Positions 51,522 through 59,959 of a DNA stretch of 64,000 nt are shown piece after piece. Positions within the stretch are counted from its first letter, which is position 1. Each line of letters opens with the position of its first letter. The stretch is from DASQEH01 sp038237745 (lineage in GTDB: Bacteria > Actinomycetota > Actinomycetes > Propionibacteriales > Nocardioidaceae), in NCBI GenBank assembly GCA_038237745.1, contig JBBRYJ010000004.1, positions 124,001-188,000 on the forward strand. Reading direction: 5' to 3'. A model generated the notes under the pieces. That model was not told where the DNA came from. It saw only the letters and a list, made by a program, of their open reading frames with translations, and did no database searches. Both the position numbers and the translations under genes were made by a program.

Positions 51522-52370
51522 TCAGAACAGGATGGTCGCGAAACGGCACCGCTCGGTGAAGCCGACGCGGTCGTAGGCCCGCCGAGCGGGCTCGTTGTGC
51601 TCGTTGACGTAGAGCGAGACCGCCGGGGCGTAGTCGCGGACGGCCGTCTCGCAGACGGCGGCGACCCCCGGCGCGGCAAGCCCGCGCCCCCGCATGAGCG
51701 GGTTGACCCAGACACTCTGCACCTGACACGCAGCCGGCGTGACTGCATGCAGCTCTGCCTTGAAGAGCACTCTCCCATCCTCGATGTGTGCGAAGGCGTA
51801 GCCCTTCGAGATGAGCTGGGCGACTCTGGCGCGGTAGACCGAAGCGCCACCCTGGGTCTCTGGAGACACCCCGAGCTCCTCGGTGTACATGGCGACGCAC
51901 GCCGGATACAACAGGTCGATCTCCTGGGGAAGCACCCGGCGGACCAACGGCGACGGCACCACCTGTGGCCGCCGGTCCAGCACGAGGAACGGCTGATTGG
52001 GGCGAACCGACCTGGCCGGTCCCCACTCCGGTTCGAGGAGGCGCCACAGCTCGGCCACGTCGTCGTCGAGACCCATGATCGAGCCGCAACGTCGACCTTG
52101 CTCGAGCGCTCGATGGGCAAAGGCCTGGAGTGCGGCAGGGGTCGCCTGGACCGGCGTCAGGTTGGCGGCAGCATGGCACAGCGACACCAGCCCCTCACCG
52201 TCGTCGTAACCCCATACCTCACCTCCGAGCCAGCGCGGCTCGAGGTTGGTGGCACGCACCCGGTGGTCGACGAAAACGTTGGTGATGGGGTCCTGGGCGA
52301 TGACCCGATTGACGGCGTCGATATCTCCGGGTCCCAGTACACGAAGCCGCTGTCGGGTCCGCAGAACCAT
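51522..52370 (-). CDS. GNAT acetyltransferase with DUF4081-type N-terminal domain
   Basis: A 282-residue protein. The first half (RVLGPGDIDAVNRVIAQDPI, VFVDHRVRATNL) looks like the DUF4081 domain common in actinobacteria; the second half is a GNAT domain with SVWVNPLMRGRGLAAPGVAAV as the acetyl-CoA loop and ARRAYDRVGF at the end. Start ATG with GGAGG eight bases upstream. Presence near ispG is a recurring actinobacterial arrangement. Substrate unknown. Confidence 0.85.
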   Translation of the reverse strand: MVLRTRQRLRVLGPGDIDAVNRVIAQDPITNVFVDHRVRATNLEPRWLGGEVWGYDDGEGLVSLCHAAANLTPVQATPAALQAFAHRALEQGRRCGSIMGLDDDVAELWRLLEPEWGPARSVRPNQPFLVLDRRPQVVPSPLVRRVLPQEIDLLYPACVAMYTEELGVSPETQGGASVYRARVAQLISKGYAFAHIEDGRVLFKAELHAVTPAACQVQSVWVNPLMRGRGLAAPGVAAVCETAVRDYAPAVSLYVNEHNEPARRAYDRVGFTERCRFATILF

Positions 52371-52500
52371 CGACGTCACCTCCCTCTGTGGCCGAGCCTA
52401 CGCGCCGGTCGACGCGAGAAGTGGAATGCTGGGACCTCGGCCCAGAGGGCTCGCCCCCGCGCCGATTTCGGAGCGGCATCCACACCCAGGCGGGGAGCAG

Positions 52501-53006
52501 ATGGTGCGACGTCAGCGGCGCACAGCACTGGTCGGCCGCGCCCTGCTGGCCCTATTGCCGGATGTACGGCGACCGACGGCGCGACCGGGCCTGCTTCCAG
52601 TTCGACCCCACGGCCGGTGAGCCCCCTAGGGGTCAGGCGTCACCGCGGGGCGAGTTAGTTCCTCGCACCATCACCGTGGTGATGAACGGCGACATGTTGC
52701 TGCATGAGGGGCTCTGGGCCACCGCCCGGAGGACGCCGAGCGCACCGGCCGAGGCTCGGGCTCGGGAACGCGGTGGTGCAGCAGGAGACCGCGATCGGGG
52801 GCGTCTACGACGGCAACACCTCCCGCGTCACCTTCGCTGAGCGGCGCGACGGCTCCTACAGAGTCGAGCGGCTCGACGTGCCAGCGGACGTGGCCGCCCT
52901 CGGTCGGGCCGGACTCCGTCCCGCCCTGGCGGCGACGGAGCACCGAGTCACAGGTGTGGTCGACATGCTGGGCGCCTTCGGGCACGGGGTCGTGGAGGGT
53001 CGGTAG
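52501..53006 (+). pseudogene. Decayed CapA-like (metallophosphatase-fold) lipoprotein
   Basis: Parts of one CapA/PgsA-like secreted protein lie in several frames. An ATG opens MVRRQRRTALVGRALLAL (signal peptide start); another frame then gives IAGCTATDGATGPASSSTP (a lipobox and linker); a third gives RTITVVMNGDMLLHEGLWAT, the first metal-binding block of the CapA family; and a fourth segment gives LGNAVVQQETAIGGVYDGNT from the far C-terminal part. The middle (about 200 residues) is missing. So it has at least two frameshifts and a large deletion. No product is expected. Confidence 0.75.
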
Positions 53007-53107
53007 CGTGGCCGGCGGCGAACCAGAGCCGGCAGCAGGAAACCGAGGTGAGACGACGGCGGCACCCGGATATCCTCGTCAGACCCGCCCCCACCGAAGG
53101 AGATCCC

Positions 53108-54874
53108 GTGTCCCTGCGCATGTCACGCCTGTTCGTGCGCACCCTCCGCGACGACCCTGTGGACGCTGAGGTACCCAGCCACCGGCTGCTCGTCCGAGCG
53201 GGCTATGTGCGGCGGGCGGCTCCTGGCATCTACTCGTGGCTTCCCCTCGGATACCGGGTGCTGCGCAACGTCGAGCGCATCGTCCGCGAGGAGATGGACG
53301 CAATGGGGGCCCAGGAGGTGCACTTCCCGGCGCTGCTGCCCCGCGAGCCCTACGAGGCGACCAACCGCTGGACCGACTACGGCGAGGCGATCTTCCGGCT
53401 CAAGGACCGCAAGGGCGCGGACTACCTGCTCGGGCCGACGCACGAGGAGATGTTCACGCTGCTGGTCAAGGACCTCTACTCGTCCTATAAGGACCTTCCC
53501 CTGTCGCTGTACCAGATCCAGACGAAGTACCGCGACGAGCCTCGTCCACGGGCCGGGATCCTGCGAGGTCGTGAGTTCGTCATGAAGGACTCCTACTCGT
53601 TCGACGTGACGGACGAGGCGTTCCTGGCGTCGTACCGGGCACACCGCGCGGCGTACATCAAGATCTTCGACCGGCTCGGCTTCGACTACGTGATCGTGGC
53701 CGCGATGTCGGGCGCGATGGGTGGCTCGGCGAGCGAGGAGTTCCTCGCCACCGCCGAGAACGGCGAGGACACCTACGTCAGGTGCACGAACTGTGACTAC
53801 GCCGCCAACGTCGAGGCGGTCCGCGTGCCCGCTCCCGCCCCGGTCGGTTGGGATGACGCGCCATCAGCCCATGCTGAGCAGACGCCGGACACACCGACCA
53901 TCGACACGCTCGTCGACCACCTCAACCTGGCCTTCCCACGCGAGGACCGGGAGTGGTCCGCTGGCGACACACTCAAGAACGTCATCGTCACAGTGGTCCA
54001 TGCGGACGGCTCGAGAGATCCGCTGGCCATCGGTGTCCCGGGTGACCGTGACATCGACCTGAAGCGCCTCGAGGCGCAGGTCGAGCCAGCCACCGTCGAG
54101 GCGTTCGACGAGGCGGACTTCGCCGCCAACCCCGCCCTGGTCAAGGGTTACATCGGCCCAGGAGTCCTGGGCAGTCATCACACGAGCGGTATCCGCTATC
54201 TGCTCGACCCGAGGGTGTCTCCCGGTTCGCGGTGGGTCACCGGAGCCGACCTGGTCGGCAGCCACGTCCTCGATCTAGTCGCCGGCCGTGACTTCACCGG
54301 CGACGGGACGGTCGAGGCGGCCGACGTGCGCTCAGGGGACCCATGCCCCAGGTGCGGGTACCCGCTGGAGACTGCCAGGGGGATCGAGATGGGTCACATC
54401 TTCCAGCTCGGGCGGCGCTTCGCCGAAGCGCTCGATCTCCGCGTGCTGGACGAGAGCGGCAAGCTGGTCACCGTCACGATGGGGTCGTACGGCGTCGGAG
54501 TGTCCCGCGCCGTCGCCGCAATCGTGGAGAACTCTCACGACGAGCTGGGGATCATCTGGCCGCGTGAGGTGAGCCCTGCCGACGTACACCTGGTCGCGAC
54601 AGGCAAGGACCCGGCCATCTTCGAGGCCGCGAGCCGGCTGGTCGAAGAGCTCGAGGCCGTTGGGCTGACGGTGCTCTACGACGACCGCGAGAAGGTGTCT
54701 CCCGGCGTGAAGTTCAAGGACGCCGAGCTGATCGGGGTACCAACGATCGTCGTCGCCGGCAGGGGGGTGGCGACCGGAGTGGTCGAGGTCAAGGACCGGG
54801 CCAGCGGCGAGCGTGTCGATGTCGCGATCGGAGACGCGGTGCCGCATCTGCTGAGCGTGGTGAGCGGTGGTTGA
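53108..54874 (+). CDS. proS: Proline--tRNA ligase
   Basis: Bacterial-type prolyl-tRNA synthetase, 588 residues, with the inserted editing domain (INS) between motifs 2 and 3. RLFVRTLRDDPVDAEVPSH starts the class II core; PTHEEMFTLLVKD and YRDEPRPRAGILRGREFVMK are motif 2; MGSYGVGVSRAVAAIVE is motif 3; the anticodon-binding domain follows. GTG start with AAGGAG five bases upstream; an ATG four codons later is possible. It overlaps the next gene by eight bases. Confidence 0.96.
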   Translation: MSLRMSRLFVRTLRDDPVDAEVPSHRLLVRAGYVRRAAPGIYSWLPLGYRVLRNVERIVREEMDAMGAQEVHFPALLPREPYEATNRWTDYGEAIFRLKDRKGADYLLGPTHEEMFTLLVKDLYSSYKDLPLSLYQIQTKYRDEPRPRAGILRGREFVMKDSYSFDVTDEAFLASYRAHRAAYIKIFDRLGFDYVIVAAMSGAMGGSASEEFLATAENGEDTYVRCTNCDYAANVEAVRVPAPAPVGWDDAPSAHAEQTPDTPTIDTLVDHLNLAFPREDREWSAGDTLKNVIVTVVHADGSRDPLAIGVPGDRDIDLKRLEAQVEPATVEAFDEADFAANPALVKGYIGPGVLGSHHTSGIRYLLDPRVSPGSRWVTGADLVGSHVLDLVAGRDFTGDGTVEAADVRSGDPCPRCGYPLETARGIEMGHIFQLGRRFAEALDLRVLDESGKLVTVTMGSYGVGVSRAVAAIVENSHDELGIIWPREVSPADVHLVATGKDPAIFEAASRLVEELEAVGLTVLYDDREKVSPGVKFKDAELIGVPTIVVAGRGVATGVVEVKDRASGERVDVAIGDAVPHLLSVVSGG

Positions 54875-55559
54875 GGCCGTCATCTTCGACTGGGGCGGCA
54901 CGCTGACTCCGTGGCGCTCCATCGAACCTGACGACGAGTGGCGGTCGCTGGCCGAGCTGGCGGCACCTGACCGGGTGGACGCCGCAACTGCGGCACTGCT
55001 CGACGCAGCGACCTCCGTGTGGGCGCGGTCGCGAGACGAGCACAGGAGCTCGACCATCGAGGAGATCTGCCTGCTCGCGGGTGTTGCGTACGACGACGCC
55101 CACTGGTCGGGCTACCGGGCATTCTGGGAGCGCGCCACCCACGCAGACCCCGAAGCACTCGAGCTGTTCCGCGCTCTTCGCTCCCTCGGGATCCGGATCG
55201 GGGTCCTCTCGAACACGCTGTGGCCGCGAGCGTGGCACGAGGAGATCTTCGCTCGCGACGGGCTCGGCGACCTCATCGACGGAGCCGTCTACACCTCGGA
55301 GATCGCCTGGACCAAGCCAGCGCCGCAGGCGTTCCACGCTGCGATGCGAGCCGTCGGAGTCGACCGTCCTGACCTCTGCGTCTTCGTCGGCGATCGGCTG
55401 TTCGACGACATCTACGGGGCACGCAACGCGGGCATGCGAGCGGTCCATCTCCCGCACAGCGACATTCCGGCGGCCCAGGTCGGGCACACGATCGGCGAGC
55501 CCGACGCGGTCATCCAGAGGCTGTCCGAGCTCCCGGCCGTTATCGGAGCCTGGGGCTGA
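54867..55559 (+). CDS. HAD-superfamily hydrolase
   Basis: A 230-residue HAD hydrolase of the phosphoglycolate-phosphatase-like group: AVIFDWGGTLTPW (motif I), GVLSNTLWPRAWH (motif II), TKPAPQAFHAAM (motif III Lys) and CVFVGDRLFDDIYGARNAGM (motif IV). GTG start inside the end of proS, so translation is coupled. Substrate unknown. Confidence 0.88.
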   Translation: MVEAVIFDWGGTLTPWRSIEPDDEWRSLAELAAPDRVDAATAALLDAATSVWARSRDEHRSSTIEEICLLAGVAYDDAHWSGYRAFWERATHADPEALELFRALRSLGIRIGVLSNTLWPRAWHEEIFARDGLGDLIDGAVYTSEIAWTKPAPQAFHAAMRAVGVDRPDLCVFVGDRLFDDIYGARNAGMRAVHLPHSDIPAAQVGHTIGEPDAVIQRLSELPAVIGAWG

Positions 55560-55638
55560 CTCCAGCCGGATCCGGAACTCCGGTGAAAGGGCGACTCGTG
55601 GCAGAGTCGTCCAAGACTCGGTCGCTTCTATACGCCTC

Positions 55639-55654
55639 GTAGCCGCGTGGCTAC
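55639..55654. terminator. Hairpin downstream of the HAD gene
   Basis: GTAGCC-GCGT-GGCTAC, a perfect six-base stem 80 bases past the HAD stop and 62 bases before the metalloprotease start. It could end the proS-HAD transcript or lie in the leader of the protease mRNA. A TATACG -10-like box is just before it at 55629. Confidence 0.35.
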
Positions 55655-55716
55655 CCCTAGGATGCCTCCCGGGGCGGATCGCCGTCCTTCACTACCTGTA
55701 CAGGAGGACGTTGTCT

Positions 55717-56646
55717 ATGAGCCGTCGGACCGGATTCGCCAGCCTGCTGGGGGCAGTAGCCCTGGTGGTAACCCTGCCCAACGCTCCCGCCCAGGCGATG
55801 CCGATCGCCGAGGGCACCAGTGTCTCGTGCATCAACCCGCACTCAGTCGGTGCAGGAGCCCGAAGCGCGGGCGCGGTCCGTTCCGCCGACCACCGAGACG
55901 TCACTTCTAGGCAGCAGAGGGTGATCGAGCGTCGGACCAGGGGCATCCTCGCAGCCAAGGGCTACTCGGCTGCGGCGGCCACGGCCGGCGCCACCGTGCC
56001 TGTGTACTTCCACGTGATGCTCGACTCCGCAGGCAACGGCAACGTCACGGCGCAGCAGATCACCCAGCAGGTCGCCGTCCTGAACAACACGTACGCCGGA
56101 GGTGAGTCGGCAGCGGCGGCTGACACCGGATTCTCGTTCACCTTGGCCGGGACCGATCGCTACCGCAACGACGCCTGGCATGTCGACCGCTCCAGCGCGA
56201 CCTACCGCAAGAAGACGCGTCTCGGTGGTGCAAATGCCTTGAACATCTGGCTCGTGGACTTCAAGTACCTCGGGATCGCCACGTTCCCGTGGGACTACGC
56301 GAAGAGCCCCGGCATCGACGGTATCCGCGTCAACTACGGCTCCCTGCCAGGCGGCCCGATCCTGCACTACGACCAGGGAGAGACCGCCACACACGAGGCT
56401 GGCCACTGGTTCGGGCTCTACCACACATTCCAGGGTGGATGCACGACGACCAATGACGGCGTCTCCGACACTCCGGCACAGAGCAGCCCTACGAACGGTT
56501 GCCCCGCAGGTCGCGACTCCTGCTCGCTGCCCGGTCTGGACCCCATCCACAACTACATGGACTACAGCTACGACTCCTGCTACAACCAGTTCACGTCCGG
56601 ACAGGCGAGCCGCATGCGGAACATGTTCGCGGCCTACCGCGCCTGA
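55717..56646 (+). CDS. Secreted M43 (pappalysin-like) zinc metalloprotease
   Basis: A 309-residue secreted protease. Signal peptide at residues 1-28 (cleavage near AQA), a propeptide-like stretch to about 85, then the M43 catalytic domain. ETATHEAGHWFGLYHTF has the extended zinc motif HExxHxxGxxH, and HNYMDYSYDSCYNQFT the Met-turn. Five Cys residues around the active site (GGC, NGC, DSC, DSC) probably form disulfides as in other M43B peptidases. AGGAGG lies nine bases before the ATG. Targets are unknown; likely extracellular protein degradation. Confidence 0.88.
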   Translation: MSRRTGFASLLGAVALVVTLPNAPAQAMPIAEGTSVSCINPHSVGAGARSAGAVRSADHRDVTSRQQRVIERRTRGILAAKGYSAAAATAGATVPVYFHVMLDSAGNGNVTAQQITQQVAVLNNTYAGGESAAAADTGFSFTLAGTDRYRNDAWHVDRSSATYRKKTRLGGANALNIWLVDFKYLGIATFPWDYAKSPGIDGIRVNYGSLPGGPILHYDQGETATHEAGHWFGLYHTFQGGCTTTNDGVSDTPAQSSPTNGCPAGRDSCSLPGLDPIHNYMDYSYDSCYNQFTSGQASRMRNMFAAYRA

Positions 56647-56672
56647 CTCCGTCTGGTCCAGGGGAGATGAGT

Positions 56673-56707
56673 GGAGGCTCCGGCTCGAAGCCGGGGGTGG
56701 AGCCTCC
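56673..56707. terminator. Strong bidirectional terminator hairpin
   Basis: GGAGGCTCC and GGAGCCTCC form a perfect nine-base outer stem, and GGCT-CGA-AGCC can form a small inner stem. It lies in the 73-base gap between the convergent metalloprotease and ferritin-like genes. No T-run on either side. Confidence 0.72.
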
Positions 56708-56719
56708 TCGCGCCCTCCG

Positions 56720-57148
56720 TCAAAGCCGCTTGATGCCGGGCAGAGCTGGTGCGGGGGCTCCCCAGGCGACCTCGCGAATCGCGCAGTCAGTGAGAGCGTC
56801 GATCGCCAGCGCTCTCCACGAGTCGGTGGTCGACGCCACGGCGGCTGCGTAGACCGCTGCGGTGCGGCTCTCGATGTGCCGCGCGAGCGCAAGACAGTCC
56901 GCCTGTCCGACGACGCGGAAGGGAAGCGTGTAGGCCGGCGCTGCTGGCACGGGAGTGGCTCCGACCCGGTCCAAGCTCGTGGTCAGGAAATCGCGGCGCC
57001 CACGATGAGCGGCGTAGCACGTGTTGGCGTACGACTGGAGTGCTGCGAAGTCGGCGGTGCCTGCCAGCACGCCGCCGAGCACGCCGTAGCCGTACATGGC
57101 CGCGTGCTCCGCCGCCAGACAGCTCTGCAGGGCACGGAGAGCACTCAT
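56720..57148 (-). CDS. DUF4439 ferritin-like protein
   Basis: A 142-residue all-helical protein of the DUF4439 ferritin-like group: LRALQSCLAAEHAAMYGYGV has the first Glu-His pair typical of these four-helix bundles, and YAAHRGRRDFL the next helix. Metal binding is expected but unproven. The ATG overlaps the stop of the lipoprotein gene before it (ATGA), so the two form a unit. Confidence 0.78.
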   Translation of the reverse strand: MSALRALQSCLAAEHAAMYGYGVLGGVLAGTADFAALQSYANTCYAAHRGRRDFLTTSLDRVGATPVPAAPAYTLPFRVVGQADCLALARHIESRTAAVYAAAVASTTDSWRALAIDALTDCAIREVAWGAPAPALPGIKRL

Positions 57149-57699
57149 GTCCGCAGAGCGTCGAGTCCGGCGGCGACCGCATGGGAAGCCGACATCGATG
57201 CCAGCAGCTGGGCGAGAGCACCCGAGTCGGCGGCGAGGGCGCCGTCGCGGCGGTCGGATTGAGCGACGACGAGGGAGCGTCTCAGCCCGTGCAGAGCCGC
57301 CCTCCGACTCCCGACGGCGGGCATCCGACGGCGGTAGGACTGCCTGCCGGTGAGGGCGGCTCTCAGGACGGCAACGTGCCGGCGCTGCTGGTCCGTGATC
57401 GAGGACAAGGCCGTCGCGAGATCCGGTAGAGCCGCAACCGAGGCGAGGCACGCGTCGAGCAGCGCGTGCTCGTCGGCGATGGCAGCCTGGACGAGCAGGA
57501 CGTCCGAGTGGGAGGTCGCCTCGGACGACGAGGCTGGCGGCAGCGGGGCGCCCTGCCCAGGCGTGCTCGACGTGACTGAGGGGCCGGGTTGCCCAGCCGC
57601 CCCACCGTTGGACGTACAGCCTGGAAGAGCCGCGCAGAGACCCGTCACTGTCAGGGTCTGGAGGAGCAGCCGGCGGCTCGGCTGACCGGACGTGTCCAC
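57145..57699 (-). CDS. Tat-type lipoprotein with ferritin-like helical domain
   Basis: A 184-residue exported protein. The N terminus has a twin Arg (PSRRLLLQTL) and a lipobox (ALPGC, Cys about 28), then a Ser/Pro linker. The rest is helical and resembles a degenerate ferritin-like bundle (AAIADEHALLDACLA, QQRRHVAVLRAAL). It starts at a GTG and is translationally coupled to the DUF4439 gene. The pair may be an envelope and a cytoplasmic partner; function unknown. Confidence 0.7.
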   Translation of the reverse strand: MDTSGQPSRRLLLQTLTVTGLCAALPGCTSNGGAAGQPGPSVTSSTPGQGAPLPPASSSEATSHSDVLLVQAAIADEHALLDACLASVAALPDLATALSSITDQQRRHVAVLRAALTGRQSYRRRMPAVGSRRAALHGLRRSLVVAQSDRRDGALAADSGALAQLLASMSASHAVAAGLDALRT

Positions 57700-57884
57700 G
57701 CCGCCGACCGTACTCCACGCGTTCTGGTCGATCGGGACTCTTGCCTCGTGCCCGCGGTGGGACTTCTGCCTCGGCTCCCCGATGGGAAGTTCCGCCTCGT
57801 GCGCCCGCGTTCGCCGCTCTCCAGAGCAGCGACTGCTTGTAGGCTGAGCCGGTAGACGCACAACACAAGAGCGAGGAGCCTCCC

Positions 57885-58451
57885 GTGACCGTTCACGAGT
57901 CTCGCGAAGCTCTCCTCGACATGCTCGCCAGGCCACTGGCAGACAAGGGCCTTGATCTCGAGGACGTCCAGCTGACGGGCGCGGGTCGGCGAAGGATCAT
58001 CCGAGTGCTCATCGACAGGGATGGGGGAGTCTCCCTCGACGACATCGCTGACGCGACGACCGACGTGAGTGCCGCGCTGGACCACGAGGACATCCTGGGA
58101 AACGCCCCCTACACCTTGGAGGTGACGTCGCCGGGTGTCGACCGCCCGCTCACCTTGCCGCGCCACTGGCGCCGAAACGTCCACCGTCTCGTCAAGGTCA
58201 CGCCGCGCGTTGGCGAGCCGTTCACGGCACGCATCACCGCGGTTGACGACTCGGGCGCCACTGTCGAGCTCGACGGCGCCGAGACCATGCTGGCGTACGC
58301 CGACATCGTGAAGGCGCGGGTCGAGATCGAGTTCAACCGGCCTTCGGGTGCAGGCAATGGACCCCGGAGTGCAGCAGGCGTCCTCCAGGCCTCGGCCGAC
58401 CGCGCCGGCCATCGCTCCGCCAGCCGTGGCGACGACCAGGAAGGGGAGTGA
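57885..58451 (+). CDS. rimP: Ribosome maturation factor RimP
   Basis: A 188-residue RimP, needed for 30S maturation. LARPLADKGLDLEDVQLTGA, RRIIRVLIDRDGGVSLDDIA and YTLEVTSPGVDRPLTLPRHW are the family blocks. GTG start with GAGGAG upstream. The C-terminal 35 residues are a Gly/Ser/Arg-rich tail. First gene of the nusA-infB operon. Confidence 0.94.
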   Translation: MTVHESREALLDMLARPLADKGLDLEDVQLTGAGRRRIIRVLIDRDGGVSLDDIADATTDVSAALDHEDILGNAPYTLEVTSPGVDRPLTLPRHWRRNVHRLVKVTPRVGEPFTARITAVDDSGATVELDGAETMLAYADIVKARVEIEFNRPSGAGNGPRSAAGVLQASADRAGHRSASRGDDQEGE

Positions 58452-58455
58452 CCTT

Positions 58456-59451
58456 GTGGACATCGATATGGCCATCCTGCGCTCGCTCGAACGCGAGAAG
58501 GAGATCTCGCTCGACGTCCTGATCGACGCCATCGAGCAGGCGTTGCTCGTGGCCTACCAACGGACCGCGGACGCTGAGGCCGATGCGCGGGTCGTCCTCG
58601 ACCGAAAGTCCGGCCACGTCAGCGTCCTTAGACAGGAGCGTGACGAGGCTGGCGACGTCGTACGAGAGTGGGACGACACCCCGGAGGGGTTCGGCCGTAT
58701 CGCTGCCACCACAGCCAAGCAGGTCATTCTGCAACGCCTGCGGGACGCCGAGGACGATCTGCGCTTCGGCGAGTTCTCGGGCAAGGAGGGCGACATCATC
58801 TCCGGCGTCGTCCAGCAGGGGCGAGACCCTGACATGGTCTTCGTCGACCTCGGCAAGGTAGAGGCGATCCTGCCGTCGGCCGAACGCGTGCCGGGAGAGC
58901 GGTACGAGCACGGCCTTCGGCTGCGATGCCTCGTGGTCACCGTGCGGAAGGGTCCGCGCGGCCCTCAGGTGATGGTGTCTCGGTCCCATCCGAACCTCGT
59001 CAAGAAGCTCTTCGCCCTCGAGGTGCCGGAGATCGCCGACGGCACCGTCGAGATCGCCGGGATCGCCCGCGAGGCGGGTCACCGCACCAAGGTCGCCGTG
59101 CGCACGTCAACCCAAGGGGTCAACGCGAAGGGTGCCTGCATCGGACCGATGGGTCAACGGGTGCGCAACGTGATGACCGAGCTGCACGGTGAGAAGATCG
59201 ATATCGTCGACTGGTCGGAGGACCCGGCGGAGATGATCGCCCATGCGCTGTCTCCGGCACAGGTGTCGTCGGTCGAGATCGTCGACGAGGCGGCGCGGTC
59301 GGCTCGGGTCGTCGTGCCCGACTACCAGCTCTCGCTCGCGATCGGGAAGGAAGGCCAGAACGCCCGGCTCGCCGCGCGCATGACGGGTTGGCGCATCGAC
59401 ATCCGCGCCGACGATCAGTCACCTCCCGACAGAGCGACGGTGCCGGCGTAG
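58456..59451 (+). CDS. nusA: Transcription termination/antitermination protein NusA
   Basis: A 331-residue NusA: N-terminal RNA-polymerase-binding domain, then S1 (GDIISGVVQQGRDPDMVFVD), KH1 and KH2 domains (GHRTKVAVRTSTQGVNAKGA, IGPMGQRVRNVMTEL, LAIGKEGQNARLAARMTGW). It lacks the acidic repeats of E. coli NusA, as is usual in actinomycetes. The GTG giving MDIDMAILRSLERE was used, four bases after rimP. Confidence 0.95.
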   Translation: MDIDMAILRSLEREKEISLDVLIDAIEQALLVAYQRTADAEADARVVLDRKSGHVSVLRQERDEAGDVVREWDDTPEGFGRIAATTAKQVILQRLRDAEDDLRFGEFSGKEGDIISGVVQQGRDPDMVFVDLGKVEAILPSAERVPGERYEHGLRLRCLVVTVRKGPRGPQVMVSRSHPNLVKKLFALEVPEIADGTVEIAGIAREAGHRTKVAVRTSTQGVNAKGACIGPMGQRVRNVMTELHGEKIDIVDWSEDPAEMIAHALSPAQVSSVEIVDEAARSARVVVPDYQLSLAIGKEGQNARLAARMTGWRIDIRADDQSPPDRATVPA

Positions 59452-59519
59452 GCGAGCACCCGAGTCCGCCGCCGACCACATTCGCGAGCCGGTGCCTCAA
59501 CGCGGTAGACTCGTCGCCG

Positions 59520-59873
59520 ATGAGTTCGACGCCTCCGGTGCGCACCTGCGTGGGCTGCCGGGAGCGGACGACGAAGTCACATCTCCTGCGTGTCGTCGCC
59601 GATCTCGACGGACCTGACCGGTTCGCCGTCCCCGACGAGCAGGCACGGAGACCCGGCCGGGGTGCGCACCTGCACCCCAGCCTCGCGTGTCTAGATCTCG
59701 CAGAGCGCCGTAACGCGTTTCCGCGGGCTCTGCGCTCGCAGGGGTCGCTCGACCTCAGCGCGGTGCGAGCTTGGATCTCGGCCCGCTCCCAGCCCTCGCC
59801 CGAGGCGCAGGGAACAGCAGCAGACGGACGACAGCTGGTTCGACCAGCAAGAGAGTGGAGCAGCAGCTCATGA
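59520..59873 (+). CDS. ylxR: YlxR-family nucleoid/RNA-binding protein
   Basis: A 117-residue protein of the YlxR (DUF448) family: PVRTCVGCRERTTKSHLLRVVA and RPGRGAHLHPSLACLDLA carry the conserved Cys and Gly-Arg residues. Between nusA and infB, its universal position. The C terminus is a non-conserved Ser-rich tail. Confidence 0.92.
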   Translation: MSSTPPVRTCVGCRERTTKSHLLRVVADLDGPDRFAVPDEQARRPGRGAHLHPSLACLDLAERRNAFPRALRSQGSLDLSAVRAWISARSQPSPEAQGTAADGRQLVRPAREWSSSS

Positions 59874-59959
59874 CACCTCGATGAGTCTCAACCGATGATG
59901 ACGTCCACCGTCTAACGGTTCGTGCCCTTCCTGGGTTCGGACACCCAAGAAGGAGAAAC

